Positions 17,459 to 25,200 of a stretch of DNA of 64,000 nucleotides are shown here, in pieces. Under the pieces are notes generated by a model, which was not told the DNA's origin, did not search any database, and saw only the letters and a program-made list of their open reading frames with translations. The stretch is from NCBI GenBank assembly GCA_963930055.1, contig CAWVKS010000008.1, positions 186,001 through 250,000 on the forward strand, read 5' to 3'. The stretch's first letter is position 1. Every line of letters starts with the position of its first letter. The DNA is from Pullichristensenella sp963930055 (GTDB lineage Bacteria > Bacillota > Clostridia > Christensenellales > Aristaeellaceae). The position numbers and the translations under genes are program-made.

Positions 17459-18190
17459 ATGGCGACGGCAAACGCGGCGCTTGACCCCAACTCGCGCCGG
17501 GCGCGGCGCATGCAGGAGGATCGCGCGGCGGCGAAGAAGCCCCGGCGCGCGGCGAAGCGCCCCCTGTGGCAGATGATCGTCGCCGCCGCGGCGGTGCTGG
17601 CGCTCATGGGCGGCAGCTTTGGCCTCGGCTGGCATTTCGGCGTGGATTCCACGCGCTACAAGGGCGGCATCCTCCTGGTCAACGAGGACAACCCCCTCTC
17701 GGCGGACTACGTGCCCGAGGCGCTGGTCAACCTCTATGAGGAGCGGCATTCCTTCCGCCTCGCCCGCAGCGACATCTACGTCACCCGCGAGACCTACGAG
17801 GCCATGGAGGATATGTTCGCCGCCGCCGAGGACGACAACGTCAACGGCTTTATCGTCACCAGCGGCTACCGCGACTACCAGCGCCAGAAGGAGATCTTCG
17901 AGGAGAGCGAGCCCGGCTACGCCCAGCCGCCGGGGGCCAGCGAGCACCAGACCGGCCTCTGCTTCGACGTGACCACCGAGACCAGCGACGGCTTTGAGAG
18001 CACCGAGCAATACGCCTGGCTGCGCGCCCACGCCCACGAATACGGCTTTATACAGCGCTACCCGGCGAACAAGGCGGACATCACCGGCATCAGCTACGAG
18101 CCGTGGCACTACCGCTACGTCGGCGTCAAGGCGGCCACGGCGATCCGCGAGCAGGACATCACGCTGGAGGAATACGTCGGCGCGGTTTGA
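17459..18190 (+). CDS. Membrane-anchored D-alanyl-D-alanine carboxypeptidase, VanY/LAS family
   Basis: Zinc peptidase predicted to trim the terminal D-Ala of peptidoglycan stem peptides outside the membrane. 243 residues: a basic cytoplasmic N-terminus rich in Arg/Lys, one transmembrane helix at about residues 36-57, and a catalytic domain. Motifs are TSGYRDYQRQKEIFEE, SEHQTGLCFDVTT (SxHxxGxxxD, zinc ligands) and YEPWHYRYVG (second His ligand with Glu). GAAGGAGG lies before the ATG. It stands alone, downstream of rlmH by 71 bp. There is no vancomycin-resistance gene nearby, so a wall-housekeeping role is more likely than resistance. Confidence 0.9.
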   Translation: MATANAALDPNSRRARRMQEDRAAAKKPRRAAKRPLWQMIVAAAAVLALMGGSFGLGWHFGVDSTRYKGGILLVNEDNPLSADYVPEALVNLYEERHSFRLARSDIYVTRETYEAMEDMFAAAEDDNVNGFIVTSGYRDYQRQKEIFEESEPGYAQPPGASEHQTGLCFDVTTETSDGFESTEQYAWLRAHAHEYGFIQRYPANKADITGISYEPWHYRYVGVKAATAIREQDITLEEYVGAV

Positions 18191-18263
18191 CAAGGCGCGC
18201 TGGCACCATGGAATACCGGCAAGGCGTTTTTTCCGCCGCGAAAACGGGCTGGCTTCGCCAATG

Positions 18264-18295
18264 CGGAGCGTTGACAGCGTTTTGTCAACATCCTG
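18264..18295. repeat. Family 2 element, minimal copy
   Basis: GGAGCGTTGACAGCG then TTTGTCAACATCCTG: both terminal motifs of the element with almost no interior. It abuts a CCGCCCC...GGGGGCG hairpin (18296-18315), which in turn abuts the full element. Confidence 0.6.
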
Positions 18296-18315
18296 CCGCC
18301 CCCCTTCGGGGGCGT

Positions 18316-18580
18316 CAGAGCGCTGACAAAGCCTACACCGCTAAAACTGCCCTGATACAATGAAAATCCGTGGCAATTTTTGCTTCCTGTGGTGGATTTG
18401 CCGAGCTCTACGGGATCGTCAAATCCAGTCGCAAGGTTGTGCAAGTCGCCGATGGCGACCGTTTTTGACGATCAAAGATCGGCAAAAATGCCTTGGCGAC
18501 AAATTTTGCCGCTGGTAAAATTCCCTTGCTTGCAGGCTTTCTCAACGCTCTGCCAGTCTGCCCGCTTTGTCATCATCCTG
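18316..18580. mobile_element. Family 2 MITE-like element, full copy X (265 bp)
   Basis: It begins CAGAGCGCTGACAAAG and ends CTTTGTCATCATCCTG (reverse complement CAGGATGATGACAAAG), so it has imperfect 16-bp inverted ends. It carries no credible gene. The interior shares long blocks with copy Y at 44165-44444 in inverted orientation, for example TTTTTGCTTCCTG, GGGATCGTCAAATCCAGTCGC and GCAGGCTTTCTCAACGCTC. It is flanked left (18296-18315) and right (18581-18598) by near-identical terminator-type hairpins CCGCCCC..TTCGGGGGCGT. Confidence 0.75.
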
Positions 18581-18604
18581 CCGCCCCTTCGGGGGCGTTT
18601 TTTA
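18581..18604 (+). terminator. Terminator hairpin flanking copy X
   Basis: CCGCCCCTTCGGGGGCGT followed by TTTTT. The same hairpin without the T tract is on the other side of the element at 18296-18315. It would end transcription from vanY. Confidence 0.75.
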
Positions 18605-18633
18605 TTGCATTTCGCCGCCGTTTCCGCTATACT
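18605..18633 (+). promoter_or_regulatory. Promoter of the 18.7-kb exported protein gene
   Basis: TTGCAT (18605-18610), 17-bp spacer, TATACT (18628-18633), directly after the terminator T tract. Confidence 0.65.
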
Positions 18634-18664
18634 GAAAGCAACGATGGAACGGGAGGGAAAGGAA

Positions 18665-19474
18665 ATGAAAAGATTGCTCGTCTGCCTGCTTGTCCTGCTG
18701 CTGGCCGTCCCGGCGCTGGCGGAAGCGCCGGGCGCCCTGCGCCCCCGGCGCGACGAGGCCGTCGAGGGAGCCCCGGAAGTGGCGCTTGCCGGTGTCCGCT
18801 TCGAGGGCGCGGGCTATGAAAGCCCGGAAGAGGCCGTCGCCGCCTATCTGCAGGCCATGAAAAACGGCGACGTGGCCGGCATGCTCGCCAGCTTCGCCAT
18901 GGAGACGTATGTGGAGAACGTCGACGCGCAGGCGTCGCTCTGGCGCGTCCGCGCCTTTATGCCGGGCAACAGCGCCCTGCCCCTTGGCGGCGATTACCAG
19001 TTGCAGATGGCGGCGGCGAAGCGCTACGCGGAGCTGGCGGACAAGCTGTATTACCAGTGGCTGGCGCTCTCGTGGCCGGATGAATACGGCGAATTTGGCG
19101 CGCAGGCGGTGATGTTCCAGGCTGAGGCTGAGGTCGAGGCATTCCGCGCCGCCCTCGCCGAAAACGACGTTGCCCCGCTGCTGGAGACGCTGGAGCTTGT
19201 GGACTTCGTCGCCCCGGCGGAGCTTATCGAGGTCTACCTGTCGCAAAACAACCTGAAAAACCTGGCGCAGCAGGCCGCGGCCTACGGCTGCGACGAACTG
19301 GCGGACGTGGTGGCGCGCCTCTCCGTCGGCGGCGAGGAATGGTACCAGTGCATGCAGTGCGCCCGCTACGATGGCAGGTGGTACAACATCGCCTTCAGCG
19401 GCAACGCTGGCAACATGCTGGGCATAGACGTATACAGCGCCGGCCTCATGCCCGCGGCGGCAGTGGAAGAATGA
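18665..19474 (+). CDS. Exported protein of unknown function, paralogue of the 9.1-kb gene
   Basis: A 269-residue protein with signal peptide MKRLLVCLLVLLLAVPALAE, then an Arg-rich stretch absent from the paralogue. The conserved body begins YESPEEAVAAYLQAMKNGDVAGML and continues through AAYGCDELADVVARLSVGGE and WYQCMQCARYDGRWYNIAF. The AYLxAMKNGDVxGMLAxF opening resembles exported NTF2-like folds. The conserved Cys residues (YGCDE, EEWYQCM) may matter structurally. GGAGGGAAAGG precedes the ATG. Both family members sit beside a Family 2 element. No function can be assigned. Confidence 0.75.
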   Translation: MKRLLVCLLVLLLAVPALAEAPGALRPRRDEAVEGAPEVALAGVRFEGAGYESPEEAVAAYLQAMKNGDVAGMLASFAMETYVENVDAQASLWRVRAFMPGNSALPLGGDYQLQMAAAKRYAELADKLYYQWLALSWPDEYGEFGAQAVMFQAEAEVEAFRAALAENDVAPLLETLELVDFVAPAELIEVYLSQNNLKNLAQQAAAYGCDELADVVARLSVGGEEWYQCMQCARYDGRWYNIAFSGNAGNMLGIDVYSAGLMPAAAVEE

Positions 19475-19592
19475 TGGCTAGCCGGCAGTGCCGGCGGCCG
19501 CAGAGCGTTGCGGTTTGCCCATATTGCCTCTTCCCGCAGGCCGGCAAAGCTGCTATAATGGTGTTAGAAAATCCCTGTAAGGAGGATCGAAC

Positions 19593-20345
19593 GTGAAAAA
19601 CATCTTTATCTGCGGCGAATCCTATATCGGCTACACCGTGCACATCAAGGGCGCGGACACCATGGCCACCAGCGGCTATTTTGAGAACGTCGGCTGGCTG
19701 CGCGCGGCGCTGGAGGCGGCTGGCTACCGCGTGGACTACATGCCCAGCCATACGGCGCTGGAGGCCTTCCCGGACACGGCGGAAAAACTCGACCGATACG
19801 ACCTGGTCATCCTTTCGGACGTGGGCGCGAATACGCTGATGATGACGAAAAAGTCCTTCCGCGAGAGCCTGCCCGCGCCGGATCGCTGCAAGGCGCTGCG
19901 CGCCTATGTGGAGCGAGGCGGCGCGCTGGTGATGGTGGGCGGCTTCATGTCGTTTACCGGCATCGAGGGCAAGGCGCGCTATGGCGTCACGCCCATCGCC
20001 GACGTGCTGCCCGTGCGCCTTTTGCCCACGGACGACCGCGTGGAGACCTCCGAGGGCTCCGTGCCGGTGGTGCTGCGCAAGGACCATCCCATCTTCCAGG
20101 GCCTGCCCGACCCCTGGCCGTACTACTTCATCGGCTACAACCGCACCATTGCCGACCCGGAACGGGGCGAAGTGCTGGCCACCATCAACGGCGACCCCTT
20201 CGTGGCCGTGGGCCGTTTCGGCAAGGGGCGCAGCGCCGTGTTTACCTCGGACTGCGCGCCGCACTGGGCGCCGCCCTCCTTCCTCGCTTCGCCGGATTAT
20301 GGCAAACTGTGGAAAAACATCGCCGATTGGGCCACGCAGCCGTAG
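19593..20345 (+). CDS. Glutamine amidotransferase-like protein (DUF1355/PF07090 type)
   Basis: A 250-residue cytoplasmic protein with a class I glutamine amidotransferase-like fold: MKNIFICGESYIGYTVHIKG, LRAALEAAGYRVDYMPSH, YDLVILSDVGANTL, RGGALVMVGGFMSFTGIEG and VGRFGKGRSAVFTSDCAPHWAP. These proteins are usually annotated as putative glutamine amidotransferases of unknown role. The nucleophile elbow of true amidotransferases is not obvious, so activity is uncertain. GTAAGGAGG precedes the ATG, and a TATAAT at 19554-19559 suggests its own promoter, though no good -35 box is visible. Confidence 0.78.
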   Translation: MKNIFICGESYIGYTVHIKGADTMATSGYFENVGWLRAALEAAGYRVDYMPSHTALEAFPDTAEKLDRYDLVILSDVGANTLMMTKKSFRESLPAPDRCKALRAYVERGGALVMVGGFMSFTGIEGKARYGVTPIADVLPVRLLPTDDRVETSEGSVPVVLRKDHPIFQGLPDPWPYYFIGYNRTIADPERGEVLATINGDPFVAVGRFGKGRSAVFTSDCAPHWAPPSFLASPDYGKLWKNIADWATQP

Positions 20346-20404
20346 CGACACAAGGCGCGCCCCGCCCATAGCCGTGGCATGGGGCGCTGACATGTCCCAG
20401 GATC

Positions 20405-20442
20405 GCAAAAATCGCCCGGACCGCATCCGTGGCGATTTTTGC
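20405..20442. terminator. Bidirectional terminator between convergent genes
   Basis: Twelve-bp stem GCAAAAATCGCC/GGCGATTTTTGC with T-rich outer arms on both strands. The GCGATTTTTGCTTCC side is also found inside Family 2 copies, so this may be a remnant of that element. Confidence 0.7.
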
Positions 20443-20600
20443 TTCCGACGACGGCCAGCCTTCCCCGGGCGGCCATCTTTGAAGTGTTAGGGCGGGCAAA
20501 GCGCCCCGACGTCAAACACTGCCGCCGCCCCTGTCTGCCGCATACGCATTCGCCGCCCGCCGTCCCTGGCAACATCCGGGCGCTATTGCGCGGCGCGCGC

Positions 20601-21773
20601 TCATTTGCCCGCGTGGCGGCGCAGCGAAAGGCTCACCGCCGAAGATAGCATCAGCACCGGGAAAACGCAGGCCACCATCAGCCCCGCGTTCAGACCCGCG
20701 CCGCCGGAGATAAAGCCGACTACGCCCGGCCCGGCGGAACAACCCACATCGCCCGCCAGCGCCAGCATGGCGAACATCGCCGTGCCGCCCTGGGGGAAAG
20801 CGCGCGCCACCATGGAGAACGTGCCCGGCCACATCAGTCCCACGGAAAAGCCCGTCACTGCGCAGCCGAGCAGGCCAAGCAGAGGATGCGGGGCGTTGGC
20901 CGCCAGCAGGTAACAGCCGATGCACAGACCCGCCGACAGCGCCATGGCGCGGCGGATGTTCAGCCGGTCGCCGAGTATGCCGTACAAGAGTCGCGCCAGC
21001 CCCATCAGCGCCGCGAAGGCGCAGGGGCCGAGCAGGTCGCCCGTTGCCTTGCTCACGGCAAGCCCGCGCTCGGCAAAGAGGCTCGACCACTGGCTCATGG
21101 CCTGCTCGCTCGCCCCGGCGCAGACCATCATCAACAAAAACACCCAGAAAAGCCTGCGGGAAAACAGCGCCCTGAGCGGCGTGCGCTCGTGGGCGGCCAG
21201 CGGCGGCCGCATGGGCACTTTGGCGTACAAAAAGGCGTTCAGGAAAGGCAGGATCGCCCAGACGATGGGCAAAAAGCGCCAGTTGTCCATGCCCGCCAGG
21301 GCGAAATAGGCCGTGGAGAGGAGAACCACCGCCACATGCCCCCAGCAGTAGAAGGAATGCAGCAGGCTCATGGCCTTTTCCTTGTGCTCGCCGGGCAGCG
21401 ATTCGACGATGGGGCTGACCAGCACCTCCAGCAGCCCGCCGCCAACCGCCCCCAGGGCAATGGGGATGAGTATGGCGACAAAGCCGTTGGAAAGCACATA
21501 GGGCAAAATGCCCAGCAGCACCAGCCCCAGCGTGGCCAGCGCCTGCGCCAGCACCAGCGCGCGGCGGTGGCCGATGCGGTCCACATAGCGCGCCGAGAGC
21601 AGGTCCACCAGCATCTGGATGGCAAAGTTGATGGATACCAGCAGCCCCAGCTGCCCCAGAGACACGCCAAAGCGCTCGTTGAACGTGACAAACAGAAGCG
21701 GCGGCAGGTTGTTGCAGATGGCCTGCGTCACATAACCGAGATAGCAGGCGGATAATGTATGCCGGTACGTCAT
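20601..21773 (-). CDS. MFS transporter
   Basis: A 390-residue membrane protein with about twelve transmembrane segments. The start MTYRHTLSACYLGYVTQAICN leads into TM1. The MFS A-like loop after TM2 reads SARYVDRIGHRRALV, and the repeated equivalent after TM8 reads GILGDRLNIRRAM. Substrate cannot be told; FucP-like sugar or efflux-type carriers both fit. ATG 21773 was preferred over the upstream ATG at 21905 because GGAGGGC precedes it and the 44-residue extension is Arg-rich and unlike MFS proteins. A promoter and two palindromic operators lie upstream, suggesting control by an unlinked regulator. Confidence 0.85.
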   Translation of the reverse strand: MTYRHTLSACYLGYVTQAICNNLPPLLFVTFNERFGVSLGQLGLLVSINFAIQMLVDLLSARYVDRIGHRRALVLAQALATLGLVLLGILPYVLSNGFVAILIPIALGAVGGGLLEVLVSPIVESLPGEHKEKAMSLLHSFYCWGHVAVVLLSTAYFALAGMDNWRFLPIVWAILPFLNAFLYAKVPMRPPLAAHERTPLRALFSRRLFWVFLLMMVCAGASEQAMSQWSSLFAERGLAVSKATGDLLGPCAFAALMGLARLLYGILGDRLNIRRAMALSAGLCIGCYLLAANAPHPLLGLLGCAVTGFSVGLMWPGTFSMVARAFPQGGTAMFAMLALAGDVGCSAGPGVVGFISGGAGLNAGLMVACVFPVLMLSSAVSLSLRRHAGK

Positions 21774-21811
21774 ACGCGCGCCCTCCAAAGCATAAGTTCC
21801 ATACCGGGACG

Positions 21812-21840
21812 ATTCTAACACAGAACAGCGCCCGCGGCAA
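21812..21840 (-). promoter_or_regulatory. MFS gene promoter
   Basis: Minus strand TTGCCG (21840-21835), 17-bp spacer, TAGAAT (21817-21812). Confidence 0.6.
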
Positions 21841-21910
21841 GAGCGACAGGAAAACTTTACCCCCACTCGTCCTTGTGCGCGAAAAAAGGCGAAAACAAGC
21901 CGCATGTTAT

Positions 21911-21959
21911 CAGACTACGGTCTGTTTAAAATGAATGCTGTCAAAATAGACCGAAGTCT
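21911..21959. promoter_or_regulatory. Two palindromic operator-like sites, TetR-type
   Basis: CAGACTACGGTCTG (21911-21924) and AGACCGAAGTCT (21948-21959) share the form AGAC-N4-GTCT. They flank an AT-rich stretch containing a minus-strand TTGACA (21944-21939). The two sites can also pair as arms of a larger hairpin (GGTCTGTTT with AAATAGACC). The form resembles TetR-family operators. No TetR gene is in the window. Confidence 0.5.
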
Positions 21960-22061
21960 GCAACATCCCCGCTGAACCCGGAGGCCGTATCCGACCAAAC
22001 CTTCCAGAAAGCGCCGCCGCTCACCCGCGGCAGCACCGGCCGCCGACGTTGCCGGCCCGCA

Positions 22062-22235
22062 GGCGGAAGGCTCCTGCTCGTGAGCCTGCCGCCGTCTGTT
22101 CGCGCCTCCGCCCCAAACGAAACGAAAACGCAGAACGCCCGCCCCCTGCTCGTGAGCCTGCCGCCGTCTGTTCGCGCCTCCGCCCCAAACGGAACGAAAA
22201 CACAGAGCGCCCGCCCCCTGCTCGTGGGGCGGGCG
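22062..22235 (-). repeat. Family 1 cassette downstream of carB, with a chimeric hairpin
   Basis: Read on the minus strand: hairpin A (22235-22208), linker, then the left arm of a B hairpin joined through the loop ACGAGCAG (22153-22146) to the right arm of an A hairpin, linker, then hairpin B (22093-22062; stem GGCGGCAGGCTC with one mismatch). Loops are identical to those behind tuf, but the B stem differs (GGCTC/GAGCC instead of AGCCC/GGGCT). It starts 31 bp after the carB stop and probably includes its terminator. Confidence 0.82.
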
Positions 22236-22266
22236 TTCGCCGCTCACCCGCGGTAGCTCCGTCGGC

Positions 22267-25200
22267 CTAGTAGGCGAGGACACCTTCGAAGGCCTGGGCC
22301 GTTTCGCCGGTCAGGTAGGCGCGGCCGCGCTCAATGCGAACGATCAGGTCGCCGCCGGGCAGCTTTACCGTGATGTCCTCGCCCTCGGGGCACTTGCCCA
22401 GCTTCACCGCCGCGGCTGCGGCGGCGCACGCGCCCGTGCCGCAGGCAAGCGTTTCGCCGTTGCCGCGCTCGTAGACGCGCAACTTGATCATGCGCTCGTT
22501 GACCACGCGGGCAAACCCGGCGTTGACGCGCTCGGGGAAGATGTCCGCGTTTTCAAACAAAGGCCCGATCACCTGCAAGTCCAGGGCGTCCACGCGCTCG
22601 ACGAACGTCACGCAGTGGGGATTGCCCATGGACAGGCAGGTAACGCGGAAATCGCGCCGCCCGATCTCGATGAGCCTGTCCACCACTTCCGAACCGGGCA
22701 GGGCCACGGGCACGCGCGCGGGCTCGTAGACCACTTCGCCCATGTCCACGCGCGCGGAGGTTACTTTGCCGTCCGTCAAAAAGAGCTGGACGCGCTTGAC
22801 GCCGCCGCCGGCCTCGATGGTCACTTCCCCGCCCGCGGCCAACCCACGGTCGTGCAGGTACTTGGCCACCAGCAGAAGACAGCCGCCCGCCATGCCTCCG
22901 GGACTGCCGTCGCGGTTGAACATGCGCATCTTCGCGTCGGCGATGTCGCTTTGTTCGATGAGGGCGATGCCGTCGCCGCCGACGCCAAAGTGCCGGTCGC
23001 ACGCGCCCACGCACAGCGATTCGGCGCAGGAGACCTGAGAATCGCGGTTGTCGATGACGATGTAGTCCGTGCCGGCGCACTGCATCTTGGCAAAGCGAAG
23101 TTCGCTGCGCCTTGCGCGCATGTGGCAGAGGTCGACCAGCTCTGTGTTGCGCTCATTGTACCGGCTCTTTAAGATGTCCGCCAGCGCGTTGGCCGTGTCC
23201 AGCGAGGTCAGACAGGCGATGGACCTGGCCAGCGCCCGCCGGTGCAGGGCGATGTACTCGCGCATGGTGTCGTCGCGCAAAGCGCCCGTGTAGACCACAT
23301 AGCTGACCCTGCCGCTTTCAATGAGTTCAAACGCCTCGCCGCTTGCGCCGATGTCGGGAATTTCGGTGACGTCGATGCCCAACTGGCGGATGGCCTGCGC
23401 CGTGGTGCGCGTGGCGTACATCTTCGCCTTGAGGTCGTAAAGCTTCTTGGCCAGCGTCACCAGATCGTAGTGGTCGTGATCGTCCACGGACAAAAGCACG
23501 GAAAGCGGCTGCCCCGCCTGCGGCACGCGGATACCCGCCGCCGTCAGCCCCTTGAACAGGGCTTCCTCCATGCGCTTGCCCAGCCCCAGCACCTCGCCGG
23601 TGGACTTCATCTCCGGGCTTAGATAGGCGTTGGCGTCGGTGAGCTTTTCAAAGGAGAACACCGGCACCTTGACGGCAAAGTACGGCGGCGTGCGCTGCAG
23701 CCCCGTGCCGCAGCCCAAATCGCGCAATTTCGCGCCCAGCATCACCCGCGAGGCGATGTCCACCATGGGGATGCCCGTCACCTTGCTGATGTAGGGGATG
23801 GTGCGCGAGGCGCGGGGATTGACCTCGATGACGTAGAGCCGCCCCTCGTAGATCAGGTACTGTATGTTGACCAGCCCCCGCGTGCCCAGCGCCAGCGCCA
23901 GCTTTTCCGAACAGGAAACCAGCTCGGCGCGCATGGCGTCGTTCAAGTTGTAGGGCGGATAGACGGCGATGGAATCGCCCGAGTGTACGCCCGCGCGCTC
24001 GATGTGCTCCATGATGCCGGGGATGAGCACGTCCTCGCCGTCGGAGATGACGTCCACCTCCAGTTCCGTGCCGGGCATGTACTTGTCCACCAGCACGGGA
24101 TCGTCCGCGCCGCCGCGCAATATCATGCGCATGTAGGCGCGCACCTCGCCTTCATCGTAGGCGATGGTCATGTTCTGCCCGCCGATGACGTAGCTCGGCC
24201 GCACCAGCACGGGGTAGCCGATCTCGGCGGCGGCGGAAACGGCCTCCTCCTCGCTCAAAACGCCGCGCCCCGCCGGGCGGCGGATGCCGAGACGGCCGAG
24301 CATGCCGTCAAAGCGTTCGCGGTCCTCGGCCAGGTCGATGCCCTCGGCGGAGGTGCCGAGTATGCGCACGCCATGGCTGTCCAGGCACTTGGCCAGCTTC
24401 ACCGCCGTCTGCCCGCCAAAGGCCACCACCACGCCCACCGGCTGCTCGCAGGCGATGACGCTCAAAACGTCCTCCTCCGTGAGCGGCTCGAAATAGAGGC
24501 GGTCGGCGGTGTCGTAGTCCGTGGAGACGGTCTCCGGGTTGTTGTTGACGATGACCACCTCATAGCCCATGCGCCTGAGCGTGCGCACGCAGTGGACGGA
24601 GGAATAGTCAAACTCGATGCCCTGCCCAATGCGGATCGGCCCGCTGCCCAGCACGATGATCACCGGCTTGCCCGAACGATGGAAGCGCCGGGAATCGCAG
24701 GATACGTCCGTGGCGGCGTAGAAATAGGGCGTTTCGGCGGCGAACTCGGCGGCGCAGGTGTCCACCATCTTGTAAGAAAAGTTGTACGCGCCGGGCACGT
24801 CCACGCCCATACGGCGGAGCGCCTTGTCCGTGTAGCCGAGGCGCTTGCCCTCTTCATAAGTGGGGTCAGCCTCAAAGTCCGCCAGATGCTTGAGCTTGGC
24901 AAGGAAGAAGCGGTCGATGCGCGTGAGCTCGAAGATGGTGTCAAAATCGACGCCTTTTTTGATGGCCTCGAATACGGTGAACAGCCGCCGGTCGTCCATG
25001 TCGCGCAGGCGCGTAAGCACGTCGCCCTCGGCGGGCAGGTTCAATGTGTCCATGCCGATCTCCGCGCCGCGCACGGCCTTCATCAGCGCCATTTCAAACG
25101 AGGGGGCGATGGCCATGACCTCGCCGGTGGCCTTCATCTGCGTGCCCAGGCGGCGGCTGGCGCTGGAAAACTTGTCGAACGGCCAGCGCGGGAACTTGAC

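Noticed and set aside
21774..21905. Longer MFS protein starting at 21905
   Set aside because: The extension is Arg/Cys-rich and unlike MFS N-termini; a promoter and a better ribosome site support 21773.
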